A stretch of 6,043 bases of DNA from NCBI GenBank assembly GCA_002480935.1, contig DLDC01000032.1, positions 1,540 through 7,582 on the forward strand, written 5' to 3'. Under the pieces are notes generated by a model. It did not search any database, had not been told where the DNA came from, and was given only the letters and a program-made list of their open reading frames with translations. The position numbers and the translations under genes are program-made. Positions 1-5,794 of the stretch are shown piece after piece. The stretch comes from Prevotella sp. UBA7782 (lineage in GTDB: Bacteria > Bacteroidota > Bacteroidia > Bacteroidales > Bacteroidaceae). Numbering within the stretch: the first letter of the stretch is position 1; each line of letters opens with the position of its first letter.

Positions 1-136
1 CATCATTACGGAAAGACCTTGAACTTCACTCGCCAAAGAACCTTTCCATTATTCTCAAAAAGCACAGAAAAGAGAACTTATAAGACACCATTTAAAATTA
101 TTTAAGCATCCATCAGCCTTTATTAAGTTAATTATA
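1..136. other. AT-rich segment without recognisable gene
   Basis: This stretch is markedly richer in A and T than the coding sequence that follows. All three plus-strand frames are interrupted: frame 1 stops at 103-105, frame 2 at 20-22 and frame 3 at 81-83. Frames 1 and 3 are open from the window edge to those stops, so either could be the last residues of an upstream gene. Neither short peptide resembles a family I know. No outer-membrane barrel sequence is visible in any frame, although the following gene remnant would be expected to have its N-terminal half here. No inverted repeat or target duplication typical of an insertion sequence end can be recognised. Confidence 0.5.
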
Positions 137-142
137 ATCACC

Positions 143-583
143 TTGGGAGCCTACTTTGGCGCAAGCGAAGTCATCAAGCTCAAGAACAGAGAACCCGGTA
201 TCTTCAAGGGCGTATCTACTTACAACAACTACGTAGAGCAACACCCGGAGGCCGGATATGAGAAGATTGGCGTTTGGTTTGACGATAATTACTTCTTCGA
301 ACCCGATGACGACGGCAACGTGAACGGCATTATCAAGGTCAAGGGCTTCCGTCCTTACGTTGGTATAGGCATAGGCCGAGCCATCCCGAAGCACCGTATG
401 GGCTTCCAATTCGACTTTGGCGCGCAGTTCTGGGGCAAACCTAAGGTGTATTGCCAAGGCCAAGAAGTGTCTAAACAAAGCGAGTACGGATATGATGATG
501 AAGATGGTGACTTCATGAAAATAGCCAAGAAGATTGTTGTCTATCCCGTCATCAACTTCCGTATTGTTGGCCGAATCATATAA
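143..583 (+). pseudogene. 5'-truncated outer-membrane beta-barrel protein (C-terminal remnant)
   Basis: The 146 codons read as the C-terminal half of a Bacteroidales outer-membrane beta-barrel protein of unnamed function. Amphipathic strands alternate with acidic loops: GAYFGASEVIKLKN at the start, GFRPYVGIGIGRAIPKHRMGF in the middle (about residues 70-90), FDFGAQFWGKPKVYC after it, and a closing strand VYPVINFRIVGRII. From memory, full-length relatives are well over 200 residues and have a signal peptide; here both the signal peptide and the first strands are missing. The frame is open back to 23 (stop at 20-22), but contains no ATG, and the sequence before about position 137 does not look like a barrel. 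The TTG at 143 falls inside the strand ITLGAYFG, so it is unlikely to be a genuine start. A decayed or rearranged remnant is the best reading. An N-terminus supplied by a rearrangement or a sequence error upstream is possible. Confidence 0.55.
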
Positions 584-620
584 CAGCAGCTTCTTTTTCT
601 TACATCTTATAACCAATAAA

Positions 621-657
621 GCGGTGAGGGAATTCTTTTTACAGATTCTTTCACCGC
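621..657 (+). terminator. hairpin terminator between convergent genes
   Basis: Positions 621-633 (GCGGTGAGGGAAT) pair with 645-657 (ATTCTTTCACCGC) to form a continuous 13-bp stem with two G-U wobbles and an 11-nt loop. It lies 38 bp past the stop of the beta-barrel remnant and 95 bp past the stop of the convergent gene at 752. Read on the minus strand, the outer seven pairs remain perfect and are followed by TTTATTGG, so it may also stop transcripts from the minus-strand gene. The T tract on the plus side is weak (CTTATCGTT), which limits confidence in classical intrinsic termination. Confidence 0.55.
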
Positions 658-751
658 CTTATCGTTCTGTATAAAGCGCCCAAATGGCTGCCCCGCCGGT
701 GGTTCCCCGCACAAACCGTCTTCCTTTCATCGGCTATCTGCCGTGCAACTA

Positions 752-1804
752 CTATTCTTCCTCAGGCAAGACTATGGTGCGAAACCAGTCTTTCAGCACG
801 CCCTTATAGCGGTTCTGGCTGTCGCTGCACAGCAACACCACCTGCCGACCATCCTTAAGCCTCGGTCCGAGGCACATGCCCTCATAGTTGGCAAGGCTAT
901 GTCGCAGGGCAGTGAGCTCCGTCTTCCAGTCGACCACCAGCTGTTTGCCCTCGTGGCCCGGCCATATCCGGTACACCTTATTGCGCACCCACGCGCCCAA
1001 CTTGAGCTTGGGCACGTAGAACTCACGCTCCAGAACCAGCAGAGAGCCGTCGCCTAAGGCGGTGAGCTCGGCCACGCCATGGGCATCCTCTGCCCCTTTG
1101 CCCACGTGGCGGGCATGAGGTTGGTCCAGCACATAGGTGTAGTGAGCCACCTCGTTCAGGCTTCCATCCAGCTCCTTCAGCCTCAGATGCAGGTGCGCGT
1201 CACCCTTCAGAGGGCTCTCGTTGATGGTGAAGAAGTGGGCGGACAGCGTGTCATAGCACAGACTCTCCACAATGCTGTTGCCCACGCCCAGCTCCTTATA
1301 GTCTGACAGCGTGTGACTTGCGAGCACCTTGCCACCATATAGCTCCATGATGGTGGCCGTTTGCTCATTGGCTATGTAGATGTGGCCGTTCTTGGGGCAA
1401 TAGGCCACGGCCTCAATATCCTCATTGCGCCCGCCATAATCGTTCCATCCCATGTTTTTAACAGAGAGGATACGACCGTCGGCATCCATATTTATCCTGA
1501 AGATATAATAGCCCGTGGCACTGCCCTTGTCGGTTATCACGGCATAATCGTCGCCTCCTATGCACGTCAGCCCGCTGTAGTTGCCGGGCGGGATAGTGGT
1601 GAATGCCCTTTGAGGCAACAGCTTCACGCCCGAAGAGATATCGGAAGGTTGCGGCGCGCCTGTCCATGCCACCGAGTCAGACACGCCATCCACCTTAAAA
1701 AAATTCAGGCTCGTGCCGGCTAAGTAGGCCCTTGTGCCCATTTGTTGGGCATGTAAACTCAGGGCCATGAGCAACAGACAACAAGTCAATAATCTTCTTA
1801 TCAT
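752..1804 (-). CDS. Secreted phytase-like / esterase-like beta-propeller protein
   Basis: This 350-residue exported protein resembles the 'esterase-like activity of phytase' family (Pfam Phytase-like, PF13449), a beta-propeller group. Residues 1-19 form a signal peptide (MIRR, a leucine-rich core, then SLHA before QQ), suggesting periplasmic or secreted location; there is no lipobox cysteine at the cleavage point. Family-like motifs follow in order: NYSGL (75-79), NEDIEAVAY (127-135), VESLCYD (179-185), GVAEL (243-247), LLVLERE (255-261), NYEGMCLGP (306-314) and LLCSDSQN (324-331). Conserved acidic residues in such motifs bind metal or substrate in propeller phytases, but actual phytase activity is not shown by sequence. 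The frame can be extended to a TTG at 1828, but that TTG is part of the promoter box at 1826-1833, so the ATG at 1804 is preferred. The gene runs convergently to the barrel remnant and divergently from the B12 operon, with its own promoter. The substrate is unknown. Confidence 0.8.
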   Translation of the reverse strand: MIRRLLTCCLLLMALSLHAQQMGTRAYLAGTSLNFFKVDGVSDSVAWTGAPQPSDISSGVKLLPQRAFTTIPPGNYSGLTCIGGDDYAVITDKGSATGYYIFRINMDADGRILSVKNMGWNDYGGRNEDIEAVAYCPKNGHIYIANEQTATIMELYGGKVLASHTLSDYKELGVGNSIVESLCYDTLSAHFFTINESPLKGDAHLHLRLKELDGSLNEVAHYTYVLDQPHARHVGKGAEDAHGVAELTALGDGSLLVLEREFYVPKLKLGAWVRNKVYRIWPGHEGKQLVVDWKTELTALRHSLANYEGMCLGPRLKDGRQVVLLCSDSQNRYKGVLKDWFRTIVLPEEE

Positions 1805-1825
1805 GCTATACGTATTTGTTTCCCG

Positions 1826-1833
1826 CAAAGGTA
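1826..1833 (-). promoter_or_regulatory. Promoter -7 box (TACCTTTG) of the phytase-like gene
   Basis: On the minus strand this reads TACCTTTG, an exact match to the Bacteroidetes -7 consensus TAnnTTTG. A T-rich tract (TTTTCTTTG on the minus strand, about 1849-1857) lies near the expected -33 position but is only a partial match. There are 21 nt between the box and the ATG at 1804, giving a short leader of roughly 15 nt. Confidence 0.65.
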
Positions 1834-1917
1834 ATAATAATCATTTGGCAAAGAAAAGTATTTTACTTTTTTAATGAAATCAAGCCGTTCAAAACCGGGC
1901 TATGCCCGTCTTGCCTT

Positions 1918-2005
1918 GCCAAACAGGCATTTTCAGGACGCAAGAACGGCATTTTCGCAACGCCAAACGGGCACTTTTGCCATGCAAGAAGGCCGTTCTT
2001 GGAAG
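1918..2005. repeat. Degenerate tandem repeat with 22-bp period (four units)
   Basis: Four related units begin at 1918, 1940, 1962 and 1984, exactly 22 bp apart. Units 1 and 3 start GCCAAACRGGCA and units 2 and 4 start GCAAGAA followed by a GGC/GGCC core, so the pattern also reads as a 44-bp alternation of A and B types. Each unit has a GGC-type centre followed by a T-rich half (ATTTTC, CTTTTG, TTCTTG). CAAGAACGGC (1941-1950) and GCCGTTCTTG (1992-2001) are a perfect 10-bp inverted pair, and unit 4 folds on itself (CAAGAA, 5-nt loop, TTCTTG). Just upstream, CGGGC-TAT-GCCCG (1896-1908) forms another hairpin. The array sits between two divergent promoters. Short overlapping reading frames here simply reflect the periodic sequence. 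Function is unknown. Confidence 0.6.
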
Positions 2006-2232
2006 TCGGTTTCAATCGTTTCAGCAACCAGTTGATATACAACACGTTATCAAGACCCTAGCACCACGCCTTTCAGGATGTTTCTTTACCTTGCCTGCCC
2101 GATGTATTCGCATCGACCAAAGTACGAAAACATTTTACAACAGAGCTCCGTCTTGCCCCGCCGGGCGAATGGGTTGACGCAAAAGGAGTACATATTTTCG
2201 ACTTTATATCATGCCATATCAAAAAATTATAT
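2006..2232. other. Intergenic stretch between the 22-bp repeat and the riboswitch promoter
   Basis: I see no gene here. It holds a small hairpin (CGATG, loop TATTCG, CATCG, near 2100-2115) and an AAGGAG-like string at 2183-2188 that is not followed by a sensible reading frame. Composition shifts to AT-rich after about 2190, as expected just upstream of a promoter. Confidence 0.5.
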
Positions 2233-2240
2233 TACTTTTG
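2233..2240 (+). promoter_or_regulatory. Promoter -7 box (TACTTTTG) of the riboswitch-btuB-btuG transcript
   Basis: TACTTTTG matches the Bacteroidetes -7 consensus TAnnTTTG and lies in an AT-rich tract. A clear TTTG at the usual -33 distance is not visible (the region around 2209-2213 is a poor match). Transcription would begin about 5-8 nt downstream, placing the RNA start immediately before the riboswitch, so the whole aptamer would be transcribed. Confidence 0.65.
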
Positions 2241-2248
2241 CAACGCAT

Positions 2249-2404
2249 TAGGTTTCACCCTCTGACGGGTGATGAAAAGGGAATCGGGTGGAAATCCCGG
2301 ACAGTCCCGCTGCTGTAAGTTGTCCTTCAGGCGCGCAACAAGATGCCACTGAGAATTGTCGGGAAGGCGTTGTGAGCCGGACAACAGAGTCAGAAGACCT
2401 GCCT
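2249..2404 (+). ncRNA. Cobalamin (B12) riboswitch
   Basis: The leader has the conserved elements of an adenosylcobalamin-type riboswitch in the right order. A P1 closing helix can form from AGGT (2250-2253) and ACCT (2397-2400). TCACCC/GGGTGA (2255-2260/2267-2272) makes a hairpin. The core GGGAATCGGGTGGAAATCCC (2279-2298) pairs through GGGA/TCCC (2279-2282/2305-2308) and CGGG/CCCG (2285-2288/2296-2299). CCCGCTGCTGTAA follows, then an arm closed by GTTG/CAAC (2319-2322/2336-2339). The B12 box runs from GCCACTG (2345-2351) to GGGAAGGCG (2361-2369), followed by a GTTGT/ACAAC hairpin (2369-2373/2381-2385) and AGTCAGAAGACCTGCC. It lies about 60 nt before a B12 receptor gene, which fits its identity. 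Binding of cobalamin is expected to lower expression of the downstream operon. Confidence 0.95.
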
Positions 2405-2440
2405 GGTGCATGTGTTTTACCATCGGGGTTCGAGGAAATT

Positions 2441-2448
2441 CTGAAGGA
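2441..2448 (+). promoter_or_regulatory. Shine-Dalgarno-like site complementary to riboswitch loop L5
   Basis: CTGAAGGA contains AAGGA (2444-2448), the best purine-rich ribosome-binding candidate before btuB. It is the exact reverse complement of TCCTTCAG at 2323-2330, which lies in the loop of the riboswitch arm closed by GTTG/CAAC. In known cobalamin riboswitches an L5 kissing interaction with a downstream loop hides the ribosome site when ligand is bound, so this pairing is a plausible expression platform. The spacing to the GTG at 2466 is long (17 nt), which leaves the exact start uncertain. Confidence 0.45.
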
Positions 2449-2465
2449 AAAAAGTAATATATCGG

Positions 2466-4424
2466 GTGAGATTACACTTTACAACCATCATCTTTTGTGT
2501 CTTTGCGCTTAGCGCGAAGGCGCAGAATGCCGTAACAGACAGTATCCAACAGCTGGACGAAGTAACGGTAAGGGCTCGTCGTATGCCGGTCAACGCGCTG
2601 TCAGCCAGTCCGGTGCAGGTCATCTCGAAGGATGAGTTGCAACTCACGGGGGCCACCGACGTAGGACAGGCGCTGAAGTATATGGCCGGCATACAGGTGA
2701 AAGACTATGGCGGCGTGGGCGGCATGAAGACCGTAGACGCGCGCGGACTGGGCTCGCAACACACGGGCGTGGTGTACGACGGCGTGCAGGTGGGCGACTG
2801 CCAGACGGGACAAGTAGACCTGGGACGCTTCACCCTGGGCAACATACAGAGCATTTATCTCACCATAGGGCAGGACGATGACATCTATCAAAGTGCCAAG
2901 ACGGCGGCCAGCGCGGCCGTGGTGCACATCAACACACAGGCTTTCATGCAAGACAAGGGGCTCAGCACGTCGCTGCTCACGGGTTCGTATGGGCTGGCGG
3001 GGGCGTCGATGCTCGGCTCAAAGACGTGGGGCAGGTGGCATCTGTCGGCCTTTGCCGACTACAGAAGGGCCGAAGGCAACTATCACTTCAAGCTGAAGAA
3101 CGGACTGCAAACCATCAGTCAGAAGCGCGACAACAGCGACTTGCACGACTGGCGCGGCGAGCTGAACGCGGCTTACAGCATCAGCAGCAAGCAAACCATC
3201 AGGCTGAAGCTCTACGGATACGACTCGCACAGAGGATTGCCTGGGGCTGTTATCTACGACAACCCATTGGCCAACGAGCGCCTGGCCGATAAGAACGTAT
3301 TCGCGCAAATGGCTTACGAGAACGTGATGAGCGACCATCTGAAGCTCAAAGCAGCCATGAAGTGGAACTATTCGTGGATGCGCGACAATGACAATCAGGC
3401 CGGCACGCCCACCATGAACCGCTATATGCAAAACGAAGTGTATGCCACCACCACGCTGTGGGCACGTCTTTGCGAGGGACTGAGCGGTGCCGTGGCGCAC
3501 GACTTTCAGTATAATTATCTCTCCATGACCCTACCGTCATGCCCCTACCCCACGCGTTACTCGCACTGGACAACGGCCGCGCTGCGCTATGCGCACGGCC
3601 TTCTCACCGCTACAGCATCGCTGCTGGCCACCCATATACGCGAGAGCGTGAAGCTGGGCGAGCCGTCGGGAGGCTTCAACCGCCTGTCGCCGGCCTTCTC
3701 ACTGGCCCTTGACTGTGGACGGGGCGTGCGCATCAGAGCCGGATATAAGGACATCTTCCGCACGCCAACACTCTCCGACCTCTATTATACGGGCGTAGGC
3801 CGACGCTCGCTCAGGCCGGAGAAGAACCGGCAAATGAACGTGGGCGTGACCTATCAGGCACACGACAGGCATAGCAGAAGCACGCTGCAAGCCACGCTCG
3901 ACGGCTATTACGGCAACATAACCGATAAGATAGTGGCCGTACCGCGTATGTTTCTGTGGCAGATGATGAACGTGGGCAAGGCGCGCCAATGGGGCGTTGA
4001 TGCCACGCTCAGGGGCATGGCAACGCTCGCCCACGGCTACAGCGTGCGGCTTACGGCGGCCTATAGCTACATGAACATCACCGACCGCACCAACAAGAGC
4101 GACGTTTACTATGCCGACCAAATAGCCTATACGCCCCGCCACTCAGGCAACGCGGGCATCACATTGGCCACGCCGTGGGGCGACATGAGCTATCATCTCA
4201 TCGCCGTGGCACGCAGATACTCGCTCGGCTACAATATTCCGGCCAACCGCGTGGCGGGCTATGCCGACCACTCAGTGACCCTCTCACGCCCCTGGCAGCT
4301 GGGAAAGGTGAAGCTAACTACCAAGCTCGACGTGATGAACATAGGCGGAAGAAACTATGAGGTGGTGAGATATTATCCCATGGCAGGCTGCAACTGGCGG
4401 CTGGGCATCACGCTGGACATGTAA
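2466..4424 (+). CDS. btuB: TonB-dependent vitamin B12 outer-membrane receptor, BtuB-like
   Basis: This 652-residue protein is a TonB-dependent outer-membrane transporter; the riboswitch and the downstream BtuG-like gene make cobalamin the likely substrate. Residues 1-19 are a signal peptide ending SAKA before QN. The TonB box is about residues 30-37 (LDEVTVRA), and the plug domain about 43-156, with SPVQVISKDELQ, DVGQALKYMAGIQVKDYGG and DARGLGSQHTGVVYDGVQVG. The remainder is the 22-strand barrel, including the typical GYKDIFRTPTLSDLYYTGVG segment (roughly 425-445) and NIGGRNYEVVRYYPMAG near the end. It lacks the N-terminal carboxypeptidase-like domain of SusC proteins and is close to the E. 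coli BtuB size (about 600 residues). The start is GTG: the in-frame upstream stop is TGA at 2442-2444 and no ATG lies between. The last residue is Met rather than the usual aromatic. Another corrinoid or cobinamide as substrate cannot be excluded. Confidence 0.9.
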   Translation: MRLHFTTIIFCVFALSAKAQNAVTDSIQQLDEVTVRARRMPVNALSASPVQVISKDELQLTGATDVGQALKYMAGIQVKDYGGVGGMKTVDARGLGSQHTGVVYDGVQVGDCQTGQVDLGRFTLGNIQSIYLTIGQDDDIYQSAKTAASAAVVHINTQAFMQDKGLSTSLLTGSYGLAGASMLGSKTWGRWHLSAFADYRRAEGNYHFKLKNGLQTISQKRDNSDLHDWRGELNAAYSISSKQTIRLKLYGYDSHRGLPGAVIYDNPLANERLADKNVFAQMAYENVMSDHLKLKAAMKWNYSWMRDNDNQAGTPTMNRYMQNEVYATTTLWARLCEGLSGAVAHDFQYNYLSMTLPSCPYPTRYSHWTTAALRYAHGLLTATASLLATHIRESVKLGEPSGGFNRLSPAFSLALDCGRGVRIRAGYKDIFRTPTLSDLYYTGVGRRSLRPEKNRQMNVGVTYQAHDRHSRSTLQATLDGYYGNITDKIVAVPRMFLWQMMNVGKARQWGVDATLRGMATLAHGYSVRLTAAYSYMNITDRTNKSDVYYADQIAYTPRHSGNAGITLATPWGDMSYHLIAVARRYSLGYNIPANRVAGYADHSVTLSRPWQLGKVKLTTKLDVMNIGGRNYEVVRYYPMAGCNWRLGITLDM

Positions 4425-4461
4425 AAGACAAATATTTTCAAACAATTAAAATTATATCATC

Positions 4462-5535
4462 ATGAACAAAAAATTATTATCTTGGGGTCTCATCCTGGCC
4501 ACGGCATTCACCTTTACGGCTTGTAGCGATGACGATGATGAGCCACTCACCACCATCGACTATGCCAATTACGCACATCTCATCTTCACGGCAGGTGCCG
4601 GAAACTATAATGCCAACAATGGCACAGTGGGCGCATTAGACGTTGATGCCAACGGAAATTACGTCTACAGTGACATTTATCAGGCCAAAAACCAAAAGGG
4701 AATAGGCGACGCACAAGACGTGCTGCCCCTGTCAAGCGAGGTGTATGTGGCTTGCACATCATCGTCTAAGATAGAGATTCTCAACAATGAAGGCGCGCTC
4801 ATCAAGGCCATTCTGAAGCCTGGAGTACAGTTCCGCTACCTCGCTACCGACATGAAGAACGTGTATGTATCGGCTTATAACGGCTATGTTTACAAGATTT
4901 CGAACCATCAGATAACCGACAGTGTGAAGGTGGGCGGTAAGCCTGAGGCTATGTCGGTGGCCAACAACAAGCTCTATGTGAACATGAGCGACTATAATTA
5001 TGACAACTCCGGCAAGAGCATATCGGTGATTGACCTGAGCAACTTCACCAAGACCAAGGAGCTGGAGTGCGAGTTGAACCCCTACAACCAGAGTGTGGCA
5101 GTGGGCAACTACGTTTATTTTGTGAGCACATACCACGCTGACAGGGACGGCGCATTGCAGCGCATAGACACCAAGACAGACAAGATTGAAAACCTGAACG
5201 TGACTGCTTCGGCCATTTCTTACGATAAGAAGGGCAACTCTCTGGTGTGTCTGCTCACAGGATATGATGCCAACTGGACTCTCTCAGTGAAGAGTTTCTT
5301 CAAGTATAACCTCACAACGGGTGCCAAGACTGAACTTGATCACTCGAAGTTCACATCACCTCAGCAGGTGAACGTAGACCCTCTGACGGGCAATATCTTT
5401 GTGATTGACAACCCAAGCTACACAGCTCCGAGCTCGCTCTACGTGTACAAGAACGACGGAACGTTCTTACAGGGCCCCATACAGATGGGCTATAGCGTGC
5501 AGAACGTGCGCTTCCTGGCAGAGGCTTACAAGTAA
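4462..5535 (+). CDS. btuG: Surface cobalamin-binding lipoprotein, BtuG-like beta-propeller
   Basis: This 357-residue lipoprotein matches the DUF5074/YncE-like propeller group that includes BtuG of Bacteroides, which binds B12 at the cell surface and partners with BtuB. Residues 1-20 are a lipoprotein signal ending FTFTA before Cys21. The next residues, SDDDDE, form an acidic tract of the kind that directs Bacteroidetes lipoproteins to the outer leaflet. The mature protein shows repeating propeller blades, for example FTAGAGNYNANNGTVGALD (42-60), KNVYVSAYNGYVYKIS (132-147), GGKPEAMSVANNKLYVNMS (158-176), NQSVAVGNYVYFVSTY (209-224), QQVNVDPLTGNIFVID (301-316) and SLYVYKNDGTF (325-335). It begins 37 bp after the receptor gene in the same direction with no promoter box between, so it should be co-transcribed under the riboswitch. 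The role is inferred from fold and context; key binding residues were not compared. Confidence 0.85.
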   Translation: MNKKLLSWGLILATAFTFTACSDDDDEPLTTIDYANYAHLIFTAGAGNYNANNGTVGALDVDANGNYVYSDIYQAKNQKGIGDAQDVLPLSSEVYVACTSSSKIEILNNEGALIKAILKPGVQFRYLATDMKNVYVSAYNGYVYKISNHQITDSVKVGGKPEAMSVANNKLYVNMSDYNYDNSGKSISVIDLSNFTKTKELECELNPYNQSVAVGNYVYFVSTYHADRDGALQRIDTKTDKIENLNVTASAISYDKKGNSLVCLLTGYDANWTLSVKSFFKYNLTTGAKTELDHSKFTSPQQVNVDPLTGNIFVIDNPSYTAPSSLYVYKNDGTFLQGPIQMGYSVQNVRFLAEAYK

Positions 5536-5572
5536 ACTCCGAAGCAAGCAGGGCGCTTGCACGGCTTGAAAC

Positions 5573-5624
5573 AAAAGTCCGAACGGTTTTCTTCTATGTT
5601 CAGGAGAGAATGGTTCGGACTTTT
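5573..5624 (+). terminator. Long hairpin terminator of the btuB-btuG operon
   Basis: AAAAGTCCGAAC (5573-5584) pairs perfectly with GTTCGGACTTTT (5613-5624). The stem continues after one mismatch through GTTTTCTTCT and AGGAGAGAAT, including wobble pairs, to a 6-nt loop. The 3' side ends in TTTTCTGTTC. It starts 38 bp after the btuG stop, as expected for an intrinsic terminator. A smaller hairpin GCAAGC/GCTTGC (5544-5549/5555-5560) precedes it, and GGTGCT/AGCACC (5645-5650/5659-5664) follows. Confidence 0.8.
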
Positions 5625-5710
5625 CTGTTCGCTCATCTCATGCCGGTGCTCTTTCCTAAGCACCTTGTTAAAAAAGCGAGAGTGCTCTTCTCCGTTTGCA
5701 GGAAAATAAC

Positions 5711-5718
5711 TACCTTTG
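5711..5718 (+). promoter_or_regulatory. Promoter -7 box (TACCTTTG) upstream of the acyltransferase gene
   Basis: TACCTTTG is an exact match to the Bacteroidetes TAnnTTTG element, placed after the operon terminator and 76 bp before the ATG at 5795. A TTTG at 5695-5698 lies closer than the usual -33 spacing, so the upstream element is uncertain. The leader of roughly 70 nt contains a weak GTCTG/CAGAC pairing but no recognised riboswitch. Confidence 0.6.
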
Positions 5719-5794
5719 CACGAAAGGTGTCTGAAGAGGGGTGTATGCCCATCCGCCCACAGACCAAGACTCATGATATGAACCCACCAAAGTG

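Noticed and set aside
1..140. Insertion-sequence end or transposase tail
   Set aside because: The short frames ending at 83 and 105 do not resemble a transposase, and no terminal inverted repeat or duplicated target can be seen; upstream sequence would be needed.
128..616. Minus-strand open frame of 162 codons opposite the barrel remnant
   Set aside because: It is a shadow of the plus-strand frame, has no family resemblance, and the plus-strand frame clearly encodes barrel strands.
1918..2005. CRISPR array
   Set aside because: Units are contiguous and degenerate at 22 bp with no separate unique spacers, and no cas genes are present.
1816..2177. Short open frames across the 22-bp repeat
   Set aside because: Their peptides only echo the repeat period, have no family resemblance, and overlap each other on both strands.
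2181..2215. AAGGAG as a ribosome site for a small gene
   Set aside because: No start codon at suitable distance opens a meaningful frame, and the region lies upstream of the mapped promoter box.
3018..3500. Minus-strand open frame of 160 codons inside the receptor gene (also those at 2601-2951 and 3699-4142)
   Set aside because: These arise from the codon composition of the receptor gene. Their products are rich in His, Val and Ala without recognisable domains, and no promoter precedes them.
2466..4424. SusC-type glycan receptor
   Set aside because: There is no N-terminal carboxypeptidase-like domain, the protein is much shorter than SusC proteins, the partner is not SusD-like, and a B12 riboswitch controls it.
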